A DNA stretch of 64,000 nt, from positions 5,159,001 through 5,223,000 of the forward strand of contig CP102593.1 of NCBI GenBank assembly GCA_025666215.1. Reading direction: 5' to 3'. Below the pieces are notes generated by a model. The model made no database searches, was not told where the DNA came from, and was given only the letters and a program-made list of their open reading frames with translations. The position numbers and the translations under genes are program-made. Below are positions 16,714 through 26,979 of this stretch, one piece after another; the stretch's first letter is position 1; every line of letters begins with the position of its first letter. Source of the DNA: Xanthomonas campestris pv. phormiicola (GTDB lineage Bacteria > Pseudomonadota > Gammaproteobacteria > Xanthomonadales > Xanthomonadaceae).

Positions 16714-18138
16714 TCAGCGCCGGCGCCGGCCCGGACCCAGCTTGCGGGTGACCGTGTTGCGGCCCACGCCCAGGCGCGCGGCGGCTTCGGCACGGCGGCC
16801 CTGGGTGAAGCGCAGCGCCACTTCCAGCAGCGCCTTGTCGAAACGGTCGCGCGCTTCCGCGTGCAGGCCCTCGGCGCCGTCGGTCAGGCGCTGCTGCGCC
16901 CAGGCCGACAACTGCGCATCCCATTCGCCGCCCTCGCCGCTGCGCTCGCGGCGGCTGCCGCGCAGCAGCGCGCCGTCCACGTCGTGCGCGTCGATGACCT
17001 CGGCCGGCGCCAGCGCGGCCAGCCGCCAGCACACGTTCTCCAGTTCGCGCACGTTGCCCGGCCAGGCGTAGCCGCGCAACGCGTCCAGCGCCGCCGGCGA
17101 CAGCCGTTTGGGCGGGGTGTCGAGCTTGCGCGCGGCCATCGCCAGGAAGTTCTCGGCCAGCTGCGGCACGTCGGCACGGCGCTCGCGCAGCGGCGGCAGC
17201 TGCAGCCGCACCACGTCCAGCCGATGCAGCAGGTCGGCGCGGAAGCGGCCCTGTTCGACCAGCGCCTCCAGGTCCTGGTGGGTCGCGGCGATCACCCGCA
17301 CGTCGACCCGGATCAGTTCGCGGCCGCCGACACGGAAGAATTCGTTCTCGGCCAGCACGCGCAGCAGCCGGGTCTGCAGCGGCAGCGGCATGTCGCCGAT
17401 CTCGTCCAGGAACAGGGTGCCGCCGTCGGCCTGTTCGAAGCGGCCGATGTGGCGCCGCTGCGCGCCGGTGAAGGCGCCGGCCTCGTGGCCGAACAGTTCG
17501 CTTTCCAGCAGTTCGGCCGGGATCGCCGCGGTGTTGAGCGCGACGAACGGCTTGCGCGCGCGCGGCGACTCGGTGTGCAGCGCGTGCGCGACCAGTTCCT
17601 TGCCGGTGCCGGTTTCGCCGTTGATCAGCACCGACAGCGGCGCCTGCGCCAGGCGGCCGATGGCGCGGAACAGCGCGCGCATCGCCGGGGTATCGCCGAT
17701 CAGTTCGGCGCTGCCCTGGCTGGACACCGGCAGCGCGACCTCGGCGACGCCGCCGGCCTCCGGCAGCGCGCGCGCGGCCAGCGCCACCGCGTCGTCCAGG
17801 TCGAACGGCTTGGACAGGAATTCGTGCGCGCCGCCGCGGAACGCGCCGGCGGTGCTGGCCACGTCGGTGTAGGCGGACATCACGATCACCGGCAGTTGCG
17901 GATGCGCGGCCTTGAGCTTGTCCAGCAGCACCAGGCCGTCGTCGCCGGGCATGCGCACGTCGGTGAACAGCAGGTCCGGCAGCGGACGCTGCGCCAGCGC
18001 CTGCAACGCCGAGGCGGCGCTGTCGAAGCCGTCCACGCTGTAGCCGGCGTCGCGCAAGGCGGTGGACAGCACGAAGCGGACCGAGCGGTCGTCGTCGACC
18101 ACCCAGATGCGTTGCGATCCTTCCAGGGATTCGGTCAT
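16714..18138 (-). CDS. ntrC: Nitrogen regulation response regulator NtrC
   Basis: NtrC activates sigma-54 promoters of nitrogen genes when phosphorylated by NtrB. The 474-residue protein has a receiver domain (residues 10-125, phospho-acceptor Asp about 60 in LLFTDVRMPG). The AAA+ domain follows, with Walker A GETGTGKE, the sigma-54 contact loop GAFTGA and Walker B LFLDEIGDMP, then RYAWP-type VRELEN. A Fis-type helix-turn-helix ends the protein (RRAEAAARLGVGRNTVTRKL). It starts 10 bases after the ntrB stop. The linker between the AAA+ and DNA-binding parts is slightly extended and rich in Arg and Gly. Confidence 0.97.
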   Translation of the reverse strand: MTESLEGSQRIWVVDDDRSVRFVLSTALRDAGYSVDGFDSAASALQALAQRPLPDLLFTDVRMPGDDGLVLLDKLKAAHPQLPVIVMSAYTDVASTAGAFRGGAHEFLSKPFDLDDAVALAARALPEAGGVAEVALPVSSQGSAELIGDTPAMRALFRAIGRLAQAPLSVLINGETGTGKELVAHALHTESPRARKPFVALNTAAIPAELLESELFGHEAGAFTGAQRRHIGRFEQADGGTLFLDEIGDMPLPLQTRLLRVLAENEFFRVGGRELIRVDVRVIAATHQDLEALVEQGRFRADLLHRLDVVRLQLPPLRERRADVPQLAENFLAMAARKLDTPPKRLSPAALDALRGYAWPGNVRELENVCWRLAALAPAEVIDAHDVDGALLRGSRRERSGEGGEWDAQLSAWAQQRLTDGAEGLHAEARDRFDKALLEVALRFTQGRRAEAAARLGVGRNTVTRKLGPGRRRR

Positions 18139-18148
18139 CGGAATGCTC

Positions 18149-19186
18149 CTATTCGGGGTCCGCTGCGGCCTGCGGCAGCAGCAGGGTGAAAACGGTATGC
18201 CCGGGGCGGGAGCGGAAAGTCAGCGAACCGGCGTGCTCGCGCGCCACCTGCTGCGCCAGCGCCAGGCCCAGGCCGCTGCCCTCGGCGCGGCCGCTGACCA
18301 GCGGCAGGAACAGGTGCTCGGCCAGTTCCTCCGGCACGCCACGGCCGTCGTCGACGATCTCCAGGCGCAGGCCGCGCGCATGCACGCGGTCGCGGATGCG
18401 CTGGGCGTGCTCGACGCGGGTGCGCAGGGTCACCTGCGCCGCGCCAGCCTGGATCGCGTTGCGGACCAGGTTCCACACCGCCTGGGTCAGGCGGTCGGCA
18501 TCGCCGAGGAACTCGGGAATGCTCGGGTCGTAGTCGCGCTGCAGGCGTACCGACCAGCCGCCCTCGTTCTCGGCCAGGCGCAGCACCCGTTCCAGCACCG
18601 CGTGGATGTTGAGCATGGCGTGCGGCCGTGCCGGCGCCGGCGACAGCAGCTGGTCGAGCAGGCTGTTGAGGCGCTCGATCTCCGCGCCGATCAGGTCGAT
18701 CAGCTCGCGCTCGTCCTCGTCGCGATGCTGCGCGCGCCGCGCCAGCAGCTGCGCGGCGCCCTTGAGCCCGGCCAGCGGATTGCGCAGTTCGTGGGCCAGC
18801 CCCTTCAGCGCCGCGCCGAGCGCGTTGGGCAGCGCCTGGGCCGGATCCGGGGTGGGGAATTCGTCGACCGGGTGCGCTTCCAGCAGCCAGCCGCCATTGT
18901 CCATCCGCGACAGCCAGCCCTCGGCGAAGCGCGGGGTCTCGCCGGGAATGGCCAGCGCCATGCGGTGCAGGCGCAGCACATCGCGCTCGTCGTTGAGCAG
19001 GAACCGCGCCAGCGCGTCGCCCTGCACTTCCAGCGAGGCCAGCGGCTGGTCGAGCAGGCGCCGCACGCTGACGCCCAGCCAGCGCGCGAAGGCCGGATTG
19101 GCGCCGAGCAGGCGGCCATCGGCATCGGCCCACACCACCGGGGTGCCGAGCGCGTCGAGCGGGGGGGGAGGCGCCGTCATGAGCAT
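18149..19186 (-). CDS. ntrB: Nitrogen regulation sensor kinase NtrB
   Basis: NtrB phosphorylates and dephosphorylates NtrC under control of the PII protein. The start is at the ATG at 19186 (MLMTAPPPP) or six bases later at 19180. The 345-residue protein has an N-terminal PAS domain (about 12-120, VVWADADGRLLGANPAFARW) and the phospho-acceptor histidine about 132 in GLAHELRNPLAGLKG. The ATP-binding boxes are WNLVRNAIQAG, LEIVDDGRGVP and GSGLGLALAQQV. There are no membrane segments, as expected for cytosolic NtrB. An NtrC-like palindrome overlaps the start region, suggesting autoregulation. It forms an operon with ntrC. Confidence 0.96.
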   Translation of the reverse strand: MLMTAPPPPLDALGTPVVWADADGRLLGANPAFARWLGVSVRRLLDQPLASLEVQGDALARFLLNDERDVLRLHRMALAIPGETPRFAEGWLSRMDNGGWLLEAHPVDEFPTPDPAQALPNALGAALKGLAHELRNPLAGLKGAAQLLARRAQHRDEDERELIDLIGAEIERLNSLLDQLLSPAPARPHAMLNIHAVLERVLRLAENEGGWSVRLQRDYDPSIPEFLGDADRLTQAVWNLVRNAIQAGAAQVTLRTRVEHAQRIRDRVHARGLRLEIVDDGRGVPEELAEHLFLPLVSGRAEGSGLGLALAQQVAREHAGSLTFRSRPGHTVFTLLLPQAAADPE

Positions 19187-19204
19187 TGCACCAATGTAGT
19201 GCAA
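19186..19204. promoter_or_regulatory. Putative NtrC-binding palindrome at the ntrB start
   Basis: TTGCAC and GTGCAA flank a 7-base spacer, giving TGCACCAATGTAGTGCA, which fits the NtrC consensus TGCAC(C/T)-N5-(A/G)GTGCA well. The site begins at the first base of the proposed ntrB start codon. A single site at a start is more consistent with autorepression than with remote activation. No sigma-54 element is evident beside it. Confidence 0.65.
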
Positions 19205-19492
19205 AGGCTGCCGTGCGGCGCTGAACGCCTGGCCAGGCGGGCCATCTGCCGGAACCTGCCGGCACCGCGGGCCGTCGCCGCGGTGCGGCCTGTCGCGGCC
19301 ATCGCAGCCAGCGGGCACGAGGCGCCGCAGGCGACGAAGAAAGAAATGCGTGGGGGTCGGGCGAGGCTAGCGGCCACGCGGGAATACCTCAGATCGCTAA
19401 GAAAACTGCCGTCGTTCCGCCCCATGGAGCGCCGGCGATGGCCACTGACCGCCAGGACCGGTGCATACCGGCCGCAGGCGGGATTGCCGCAG

Positions 19493-19519
19493 CGGCCCGC
19501 GACGCCAGGTCGCGGGCCG
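19493..19519. terminator. Stem-loop after amtB
   Basis: CGGCCCGCGAC and GTCGCGGGCCG form a perfect 11-bp stem with a 5-base loop, 7 bases beyond the amtB stop codon. It lacks a U-tract in the minus direction, so it may slow or protect the 3' end rather than terminate efficiently. The rest of the 340-base interval to ntrB shows no gene. Confidence 0.55.
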
Positions 19520-19526
19520 GTCTTGC

Positions 19527-20963
19527 TCAGGACTCGTACGCGGCTTCGCCGTGCGAGGTGATGTCCAGACCCTCGCGCTCGGCTTCTTCCGACACCCGCA
19601 GGCCGAACACCAGCTTGGCGACCAGGAAGCCGACCACCGAGACCACGCCGATCCAGACCACGGTCACGCCGACGCCGGTGGCCTGCACCAGCACCTGGTG
19701 GCCCATGGTCACGCCTTCGGCATAGCCGGCGCCGCCCAGGGCCTTGTCGGTGAACACGCCGGTCAGGATCGCACCGACGATGCCGCCGACGCCGTGCACG
19801 CCGAACACGTCCAGCGTGTCGTCGGCATTGAGCAGCTTCTTCAGCCCGGTCACGCCCCACACGCAGATCACGCCGGCGGCCACGCCGATGGCGATCGCGC
19901 CGAACGGGCCGACGGTGCCGGCGGCCGGGGTGATGCCGACCAGGCCGGCGACCATGCCCGAGGCCACGCCCAGCGCCGAGGACTTGCCCTTGACCAGCTT
20001 CTCGACCAGCGACCAGGCCAGCACCGCGGCGGCGGTGGCCAGCAGCGTGTTGAGGAAGGCCAGTGCCGCAGTGGCGTTGGCTTCCAGCGCCGAACCGGCG
20101 TTGAAGCCGAACCAGCCCACCCACAGCAGCGAGGCGCCGACGAAGGTCAGGGTCACGTTGTGCGGCTTGAGCGCGGTCTGGCCGAAGCCCAGGCGCTTGC
20201 CGACGAAGTAGGAACCGACCAGACCGGCGACACCGGCGTTGATGTGCACCACGGTGCCGCCGGCGAAGTCCAGCGCGCCCTTGGTGAACAGGAAGCCCGG
20301 GGCCGCCCACACCATGTGCGCCAGCGGCAGGTAGCCGAAGGTGAACCAGATGACGATGAACAGCAGCACCGCGGCGAACTTCACGCGTTCGGCGAAGGCG
20401 CCGACGATCAGCGCGCCGGTGATGCCGGCGAAGGTCAGCTGGAAGGCGACGAACACGTATTCCGGCAGCTTGAAGCCCTTGGAGAAGGTATCGGCCAGCG
20501 TGGTGGCGTCGACCCCGTGCAGCAACGCCTTGTTGAGCGTGCCGACGAACGGGCCGCCATCGGCGAAGGCCAGGCTGTAGCCGTACAGCACCCACAGGAT
20601 CGCGATCAGCGAGAACACCACGCCGACCTGGATCAGCACCGACAGCACGTTCTTGGAGCGCACCATGCCGCCGTAGAACAGCGCCAGGCCCGGCACCACC
20701 ATCAGCAGCACCAGCAATGTGGAGGTCAGCATCCAGGCGACGTCGCCCTTGTCCACCACCGGCGCGGCGACGGCAGGCGCGGCCGCCGCCGGCGGTGCCG
20801 GCGGGGTCAGTTGTTCGGTGACCACGTCCGGCGTCGGCGCCGGGGTCACTTCGGCCTGGGCCAAGGCCGTGCCCGGCACGCCCATCGCCATCGCGCTGAC
20901 CAGCATCAGCATGCATACCGCGTAGAACCGGGCCTTCCACCCGGAGAAAAGACCTGTCTTCAT
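19527..20963 (-). CDS. amtB: Ammonium transporter AmtB
   Basis: AmtB conducts ammonium across the inner membrane and is gated by the GlnK protein. I use the ATG at 20963 because GGAG lies upstream and the longer frame would overlap glnK. The 478-residue precursor has a signal peptide, then an Ala/Pro-rich linker with APPAAAAPAVAAPVV. Eleven membrane helices follow, with family segments ALFYGGMVRSKNVLSVLIQ, FVAFQLTFAGITGALIVGAF, GGTVVHINAGVAGLVG and DTLDVFGVHGVGGIVGAILT. The pore histidines (VVHIN and VFGVHG) are intact. It follows glnK by 19 bases and forms the usual glnK-amtB pair. Confidence 0.97.
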   Translation of the reverse strand: MKTGLFSGWKARFYAVCMLMLVSAMAMGVPGTALAQAEVTPAPTPDVVTEQLTPPAPPAAAAPAVAAPVVDKGDVAWMLTSTLLVLLMVVPGLALFYGGMVRSKNVLSVLIQVGVVFSLIAILWVLYGYSLAFADGGPFVGTLNKALLHGVDATTLADTFSKGFKLPEYVFVAFQLTFAGITGALIVGAFAERVKFAAVLLFIVIWFTFGYLPLAHMVWAAPGFLFTKGALDFAGGTVVHINAGVAGLVGSYFVGKRLGFGQTALKPHNVTLTFVGASLLWVGWFGFNAGSALEANATAALAFLNTLLATAAAVLAWSLVEKLVKGKSSALGVASGMVAGLVGITPAAGTVGPFGAIAIGVAAGVICVWGVTGLKKLLNADDTLDVFGVHGVGGIVGAILTGVFTDKALGGAGYAEGVTMGHQVLVQATGVGVTVVWIGVVSVVGFLVAKLVFGLRVSEEAEREGLDITSHGEAAYES

Positions 20964-20982
20964 GAGGGGCTCCAGGGTGGGG

Positions 20983-21648
<666 letters not shown>

Positions 21649-23058
21649 TCAGTTGGCGTAGTACAGCTGGTATTCCAGCGGGTGCGTTGCGGCGCGGAAC
21701 TTGGTCACTTCCTGCATCTTCAGCGCGATGTAGCCGTCGATGAAGTCGTCGCTGAACACGCCGCCGGCCTTGAGGAACTCGCGGTCGGCATCGAGCGCTT
21801 CCAGCGCCTGGTCGAGGCTGGAGCACACCTGCGGGATCTTCTTCTCTTCTTCCGGCGGCAGGTCGTACAGATCCTTGTCGCTGGGCGCGCCCGGGTCGAT
21901 CTGGTTCTTGATGCCGTCCAGGCCGGCCATCATCAGCGCGGCGAAGGTCAGGTAGCCGGACTGCAGCGGATCCGGGAAACGGATCTCGATGCGGCGCGCC
22001 TTCGGGTTGGACACCCACGGAATGCGGCACGAGGCCGAGCGGTTGCGCGCCGAGTAGGCCAGCATCACCGGCGCCTCGAAGCCCGGGACCAGGCGCTTGT
22101 AGCTGTTGGTGCCGGAGTTGGTGAAGGCGTTGATCGCCTTGGCGTGCTTGAAGATGCCGCCGATGTACCACAGCGCCATCTGCGACAGGCCGCCGTAGCC
22201 GTCGCCGGAGAACAGGTTGGTGCCGCCCTTGGCCAGCGACTGGTGCACGTGCATGCCCGAGCCGTTGTCGCCGACGATCGGCTTGGGCATGAAGGTCGCG
22301 GTCTTGCCGTTGCGGTAGGCCACGTTCTTGATGATGTACTTCATCATCATCAGCTCGTCGGCCTTCTTCACCAGCGAGTTGAACTTGGTGCCGATCTCGC
22401 ACTGGCCGGCGGTGGCCACTTCGTGGTGGTGCACCTCGACCTCGATGCCGACCTGCTCCAGGGTCTTGCACATTTCCGCGCGCAGGTCCTGCAGCGAGTC
22501 GGTCGGCGGCACCGGGAAGTAGCCGCCCTTGACCGCCGGACGGTAGCCGCTGTTGCCGCCTTCGATCTTGCTGCCGCTGCTCCAGGCCGCTTCTTCCGAA
22601 TCGATCTTGAAGAAGGTGTGGCCCATCTCGTTGCCGAAACGCACGCCGTCGAAGATGAAGAATTCCGGTTCCGGGCCGAAGAACGCCTGGTCGGCGATGC
22701 CGCTGGACTTCAGGTAGGCCTCGGCGCGCTTGGCCACGCCGCGCGGGTCGCGGTCGTAGCTCTGCATGGTGGCCGGATCGAGGATGTCGCAGGTCAGGAC
22801 CAGGGTCGGATCGGCCATGAACGGATCGATGAACGCGGTGTCGGCGTCGGGCAGCAGGACCATGTCCGACTCGTTGATGCCCTTCCAACCCGAGATCGAG
22901 CTGCCGTCGAACATCTTGCCTTCTTCGAACAGCGCCGGCTCGATGATGCTGACGGGGAAGGTCACGTGCTGCTGCACGCCGCGCATATCGACGAACCGCA
23001 GGTCGACGAACTCGACCTTGTTGTCCTTGACCAGCTTCTCAATATTTTCCGCAGACAT
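21649..23058 (-). CDS. glnA: Glutamine synthetase type I
   Basis: GlnA condenses glutamate and ammonia using ATP and is the main ammonium-assimilating enzyme; it acts as a dodecamer. The 469-residue length is exact for GSI-beta enzymes. Start [20 protein letters not shown] is preceded by GAGG. Recognisable features are [47 protein letters not shown] and [13 protein letters not shown]. The adenylylation-site region [10 protein letters not shown] carries its tyrosine, so control by GlnE is expected. A consensus sigma-54 promoter with two NtrC sites precedes it. Confidence 0.98.
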   Translation of the reverse strand: MSAENIEKLVKDNKVEFVDLRFVDMRGVQQHVTFPVSIIEPALFEEGKMFDGSSISGWKGINESDMVLLPDADTAFIDPFMADPTLVLTCDILDPATMQSYDRDPRGVAKRAEAYLKSSGIADQAFFGPEPEFFIFDGVRFGNEMGHTFFKIDSEEAAWSSGSKIEGGNSGYRPAVKGGYFPVPPTDSLQDLRAEMCKTLEQVGIEVEVHHHEVATAGQCEIGTKFNSLVKKADELMMMKYIIKNVAYRNGKTATFMPKPIVGDNGSGMHVHQSLAKGGTNLFSGDGYGGLSQMALWYIGGIFKHAKAINAFTNSGTNSYKRLVPGFEAPVMLAYSARNRSASCRIPWVSNPKARRIEIRFPDPLQSGYLTFAALMMAGLDGIKNQIDPGAPSDKDLYDLPPEEEKKIPQVCSSLDQALEALDADREFLKAGGVFSDDFIDGYIALKMQEVTKFRAATHPLEYQLYYAN

Positions 23059-23097
23059 CGATGAAACCTCGGGTTGGTGAATGACTTGCGCAGTAAG

Positions 23098-23114
23098 AGC
23101 AATCGCCGTGCCAA
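23098..23114 (-). promoter_or_regulatory. Sigma-54 promoter of glnA
   Basis: On the minus strand TTGGCACGGCGATTGCT matches the sigma-54 consensus TGGCACG-N4-TTGC(A/T) at every fixed position. The predicted transcription start is near 23088, giving a leader of about 30 bases before the glnA ATG. Confidence 0.92.
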
Positions 23115-23176
23115 CTGTGACCGGTTCACAAGTCCTTGATTTTGGTGAAGGGAGCACGCCAACAGGGCAAAACGGA

Positions 23177-23222
23177 TGCACCAAATTGGTTCTATTGCCA
23201 TTTCGAGCACCGAAATGGTGCT
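23177..23222. promoter_or_regulatory. Two NtrC-binding sites upstream of glnA
   Basis: AGCACCGAAATGGTGCT at 23206-23222 is a perfect palindrome matching the NtrC consensus. TGCACCAAATTGGTTCT at 23177-23193 is a good half with a degenerate second half. Their centres lie about 97 and 126 bases upstream of the predicted glnA start and 29 bases apart, nearly three helical turns, close to the enhancer geometry known for E. coli glnA. The perfect site is also only 57 bases before the uppP start codon on the other strand. Confidence 0.85.
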
Positions 23223-23278
23223 TCAAGCAATGTTTTATCCTTGCCCGGCTTTCCTCCCCCACGAGCCGAACCCTCCCC

Positions 23279-24070
23279 ATGAGCGACATGTTCTCCGCCC
23301 TGCTGCTGGGCATCCTCGAAGGCCTGACCGAATTCCTGCCGGTCTCCAGCACCGGCCACCTGCTGATCGCCGAGCAATGGCTCGGGCGCCGCTCGGACTT
23401 CTTCAACATCGTGATCCAGGCCGGCGCGATCCTGGCCACCACCCTGGTGTTCCGGCAGCGGCTGTGGACGCTGGCCACCGGACTCGGCGACCGCGCCAAC
23501 CGCGACTACGTGCTCAAGCTGGGCACCGCGTTCCTGGTCACCGCGGTGGTCGGCCTGGCGGTGCGCAAGGCCGGCTGGCAACTGCCGGAAACGGTGCAGC
23601 CGGTGGCCTGGGCGCTGGTGATCGGCGGCGTGTGGATGCTGGTGGCCGAGCATTTCGCCGCGCGCATGCCCGAGCGCGAGCTGGTGACCTGGAAGGTGGC
23701 CATCGCGGTGGGCCTGGCGCAGGTGGTGGCCGGCGTGTTCCCCGGTACCTCGCGCTCGGCCGCGACGATCTTCCTGGCGATGCTGCTGGGCCTGAGCAAG
23801 CGCTCGGCCGCAGCCGATTTCGCATTCCTGGTCGGCATCCCGACCATGTTCGCGGCCAGCGGCTATTCGTTCCTGGAGCTGTACAAGAACGGCGCGGTGG
23901 GCAGCGAGGACTGGGGCGACGTGGCCATCGCCTTCGCCGCCGCGGTGGTGACCGGCTTCATCGTGGTGAAGTGGCTGCTGGGCTACATCAAGTCGCACCG
24001 CTTCACTGCGTTCGCGGTGTACCGCATCGTGCTGGGGGCGGCGCTGTTGCTGTGGCTGCCGGCGGCCTGA
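23279..24070 (+). CDS. uppP: Undecaprenyl-diphosphate phosphatase
   Basis: UppP (BacA) dephosphorylates undecaprenyl diphosphate to recycle the lipid carrier for peptidoglycan and polysaccharide synthesis, and its overexpression gives bacitracin resistance. The 263-residue membrane protein has the signature [20 protein letters not shown] near the N-terminus. The second motif, [20 protein letters not shown], has the catalytic serine and arginine. About eight membrane helices are visible. It is divergent from glnA and shares its regulatory interval. Confidence 0.97.
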   Translation: MSDMFSALLLGILEGLTEFLPVSSTGHLLIAEQWLGRRSDFFNIVIQAGAILATTLVFRQRLWTLATGLGDRANRDYVLKLGTAFLVTAVVGLAVRKAGWQLPETVQPVAWALVIGGVWMLVAEHFAARMPERELVTWKVAIAVGLAQVVAGVFPGTSRSAATIFLAMLLGLSKRSAAADFAFLVGIPTMFAASGYSFLELYKNGAVGSEDWGDVAIAFAAAVVTGFIVVKWLLGYIKSHRFTAFAVYRIVLGAALLLWLPAA

Positions 24071-24094
24071 GGGCTGGTTGGCTGGCGGCCGTAC

Positions 24095-24270
24095 CCTCAC
24101 CCCACCCCCTCTCCCGACGGGAGAGGGGCTAGCGGCTGTTCCCTTCTCCCGTCGGGAGAAGGTGCCCCGCAGGGGCGGATGAGGGTACGGGCGCAGCCTC
24201 GCGCACCCAACTCCGCGAGTCGCTTTCGCGCCGGACCCTCACCCCAACCCCTCTCCCGGCGGGAGAGGGC
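24095..24270. repeat. Dispersed palindromic repeat, copy 1
   Basis: A 131-base element at 24140-24270 runs from CCCTTCTCCCGTCGGGAGAA to CTCTCCCGGCGGGAGAGGG and contains several nested palindromes. A near-identical copy, inverted, is found at 56009-56140; by eye about nine in ten bases match. An extra partial unit (CCCTCTCCCGACGGGAGAGGG) precedes it from about 24095. The element fills the gap between the convergent genes uppP and the PEBP gene and ends two bases from the latter's stop codon. Confidence 0.85.
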
Positions 24271-24271
24271 T

Positions 24272-24883
24272 TCAGGCAAGCTTGGGATTCAGGCTGTACG
24301 TGCCATGGAGGCTGGCCTCGGCCAGCACATGGCCTTGCATCGCGCGCAGCGCGTCGGCGGCGGTGAAGCGCGCCGGCAGGTCCAGCGTGGCCACGTCCAG
24401 CGCGAACAGGCGGAAGAAATAGCGGTGCATGCGCAGGTCGTTGGCCGGCGGGTACGGACCGTCGTAGCCGTAGTAGTCCCCGCCCATCTGCGCATCGCCG
24501 GCGAACCAGTCGGTATAGCTGTTCAGGCCCTGCCGCGCGCCAGGCAAACCGGGCGGCTGCCGCTTGCCCCTGGCGACGACGCCGTCGCTGGCGCTGCCTT
24601 CGGCGATCTCGCGCACCCCGGCCGGAATCTCAACGGCAGCCCAATGCACGAAATTGGTGCGTGGCTGTTCAACCGGGATCTGCACGTCGTCGCGGCCGAC
24701 CATCTCGGCCACGGTCGGTACGTCCGGATCGAGGCACAGCAGCGCGAACGCCGCGGTTCCGGCCGGGACGTCGTCCCAGGCCAGGTGCGGATTGCGGTTG
24801 GCGGCGAAGCCGTCGGCCTGGCCCATCGCGTAGGTCGCGGCGATCGGCTGGCCGGGCTGGATGCTGTCACTGCGAAGACGCAT
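24272..24883 (-). CDS. YbhB/YbcL-type PEBP-family protein
   Basis: The 203-residue product belongs to the phosphatidylethanolamine-binding protein family, named Raf-kinase-inhibitor-like in bacteria. The anion-binding pocket motifs are present: ALLCLDPDVPT, NFVHWAAVEIP and YYGYDGPYPPANDLRMHRYF. There is no signal peptide, so it is probably cytosolic. The physiological ligand of bacterial members is unknown. It precedes the repeat element and follows the TPR-sulfotransferase gene's 3' end on the same strand. Confidence 0.9.
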   Translation of the reverse strand: MRLRSDSIQPGQPIAATYAMGQADGFAANRNPHLAWDDVPAGTAAFALLCLDPDVPTVAEMVGRDDVQIPVEQPRTNFVHWAAVEIPAGVREIAEGSASDGVVARGKRQPPGLPGARQGLNSYTDWFAGDAQMGGDYYGYDGPYPPANDLRMHRYFFRLFALDVATLDLPARFTAADALRAMQGHVLAEASLHGTYSLNPKLA

Positions 24884-24906
24884 GCGGGAACTCCAGTGAG
24901 GGGAAA

Positions 24907-26979
24907 TCAGCTTTCAGCGTAGCCAAGGCGCACGGCCACCGGCGTGAGCAGCGCGAACGCGGCCGCCAGCGGCGCGGCATAGGCGCGCCAGTGGCCGGAC
25001 GGCAGCCGCGGCGGACCGATCGTGGGCACGCTCGGGAACGGGATGCCGAAGGCCTGTTGCAGCGCCGCGGCCACGCCGGCCGGATCGGCCTCGATGCCGT
25101 CCAGGCGCAGCACGCGGTGCGGATACAGGTCCTGCTCGTGCAGCTCGGCGACCTGGGTCAGCACCGCCGCCAGCCAGTGCGCGCCGGTCTCGGGGGTGGC
25201 CAGGCCGAGCGGGGCCGGGGCGCCGTTGGCCAGCCAGTCCAGCAGCATGTCGCGCGGATCGCGCAGCGCGATCAGCAGCCGCCCTTCCGGCAGCTGCGGG
25301 CGCAGCGCACGCAGCAGCGCGTTGTCCCACCACAGCAGCCAGTCGACGATGTTGCCGTCGTCGATGCCGCGCGCCGGCAGCTGCGCGCGCCACTCGGCGA
25401 TCAGCGCCGCGCCGTCGAGTTCGCCGCTGTCGAGCTGGGCGACGCTGCGGTAGCGCTGGAAGCCGTCGGTCGGCGGCTGCGCGCCGAAGCGGTCGCCGCG
25501 CAGCACCTGGCTGGCCGCGTCCATCACCGCAACGACCCGCTCCACGCCGCTGCCCGGCGCGCCCCACACGAACAACGGCCGCGCCCGCACCTGCGGATCG
25601 ATCTCGGCCAGCGCCGGCCATTGCGCCGGGGCCTGGCCCAGCGGCGGCAGCGGCAAGCGGTGCGGCAGCTGTTCCTGCTGGAACGCCAGCCAGGTCGCCA
25701 GCGCATCGGCCGGGCGCCCGGCGCTGTCCTGCACCGCCGCCAGCCACGGCCGCAACACGGTCTGCTCGGTCTCGGGCATGCGCTGCATCAGGTCGCGCAC
25801 GTGGGCGATGGCCGCGTCGTGCTCGCCGCGCTCCAGCAGCGCCTCGACCAGGCGTTCCTCGCCGCTGATGCGGCCCGGTTCCAGCGCCACGATGCGCTGC
25901 GCCACGGCCTCGCCCTGGTCGCGCTCGCCGGCCATGTCGTGCACCCGCAGCTGCGCTTCCAGCGCCGGTACGTGGCCCGGCATCGCCGCCTGCCAGCGCG
26001 CGATCAGCGCGCGCGCCTCGGCGCCGCCGACCGGCTCCAGCGCCAGCCGCGCCAGCCACAGGTCGTGCGCATCGGTCGTGGTGGCCAGCGCCGCTTCCAG
26101 GGTGGCGCGGGCATCGTCGACCGCGCCCAGCCGCTGCCAGGCGATCAGCGCCGCATGCAGGGTGCGGCGATCGGCCGGGGCCACGCCCAGCGCGCGCCGC
26201 AGGTGCTCCAGCGCATCGGCCGGGCGCCCGGCCTGCAAGGCGTATTCGCCGGCCAGCCGGCGCATGCCGGCGGTGTCGCTGACCGGATCGGCCAGCACCG
26301 CGTCCAGCGCCGCAATCGCATCGTCCAGGCGGCCCTGGCGGTGCGCCAGCTGCGCGACCAGCGCCATCAGCGCGCTGCTGCCGCGGGTCAGCGCGGCGAC
26401 GCGGCGGAACGCGGTCTCGGCGAACGCCAGGTGCTGCTTGTCCAGGTAGGCGAAGCCCAGCGCGTACAGCAGGCGCGGATCGTCGGGCAGCGCGTTGCTG
26501 GCGCGCGACAGCAGCGCCAGCGCGCGATCGGCGTCGCCGCGGCGCAGCGCCAGCATGCCGTCCAGGCCCAGCAGCTGTGGGTGGTCCGGATCCAGCCGCG
26601 CGGCGGTGCGGCTGAGCCGCTCCACTTCGTCCAGGTCGCCGCGGCCCAGCGCCAGGTGGGCGCGCATCACGTAGGCCAGGAACTGGTTGGGATCCAGCGC
26701 GGCGGTGCGCGCCAGCGCGTCCTCGGCCTGGGCCAGGTCGTTGGCGCTGAGCAGCATGCCGGCGCGCAGCAGGTGCAGGCCGGCGTCTTCCGGCGCCAGC
26801 GCGATGGCCTGGTCGATGCCGACCAGTGCGGCGGCGGTGTCGCCGTTCTGCTGCTGCGCCAGCGCCAGCCAGCGGTGCGCCTGCGCGTCGGCGGCGGCGT
26901 CGGCCACCCAGGCCTGGGCGATGCGCAGCGCGTCGGCGTTGGCCTGGCGGCGCAGGGCGTCGAGAATTTGCTCTTGCAT
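24907..26979 (-). CDS. TPR repeat protein with C-terminal sulfotransferase-like domain
   Basis: From the ATG at 26979 the product is 690 residues. Residues 1-440 form a long series of tetratricopeptide repeats (for example LLYALGFAYLDKQHLAFAET and ALEHLRRALGVAPADRRTLH). Residues 475-690 resemble the sulfotransferase fold often fused to TPRs in proteobacteria: PLFVWGAPGSGVERVVAVMD in the place of the PAPS phosphate loop, and LIALRDPRDMLLDWLANG as the 3'-phosphate site. The first loop is degenerate (GAPGSG rather than PRSGTT), so catalytic activity is uncertain. The acceptor is unknown. Confidence 0.8.
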   Translation of the reverse strand: MQEQILDALRRQANADALRIAQAWVADAAADAQAHRWLALAQQQNGDTAAALVGIDQAIALAPEDAGLHLLRAGMLLSANDLAQAEDALARTAALDPNQFLAYVMRAHLALGRGDLDEVERLSRTAARLDPDHPQLLGLDGMLALRRGDADRALALLSRASNALPDDPRLLYALGFAYLDKQHLAFAETAFRRVAALTRGSSALMALVAQLAHRQGRLDDAIAALDAVLADPVSDTAGMRRLAGEYALQAGRPADALEHLRRALGVAPADRRTLHAALIAWQRLGAVDDARATLEAALATTTDAHDLWLARLALEPVGGAEARALIARWQAAMPGHVPALEAQLRVHDMAGERDQGEAVAQRIVALEPGRISGEERLVEALLERGEHDAAIAHVRDLMQRMPETEQTVLRPWLAAVQDSAGRPADALATWLAFQQEQLPHRLPLPPLGQAPAQWPALAEIDPQVRARPLFVWGAPGSGVERVVAVMDAASQVLRGDRFGAQPPTDGFQRYRSVAQLDSGELDGAALIAEWRAQLPARGIDDGNIVDWLLWWDNALLRALRPQLPEGRLLIALRDPRDMLLDWLANGAPAPLGLATPETGAHWLAAVLTQVAELHEQDLYPHRVLRLDGIEADPAGVAAALQQAFGIPFPSVPTIGPPRLPSGHWRAYAAPLAAAFALLTPVAVRLGYAES

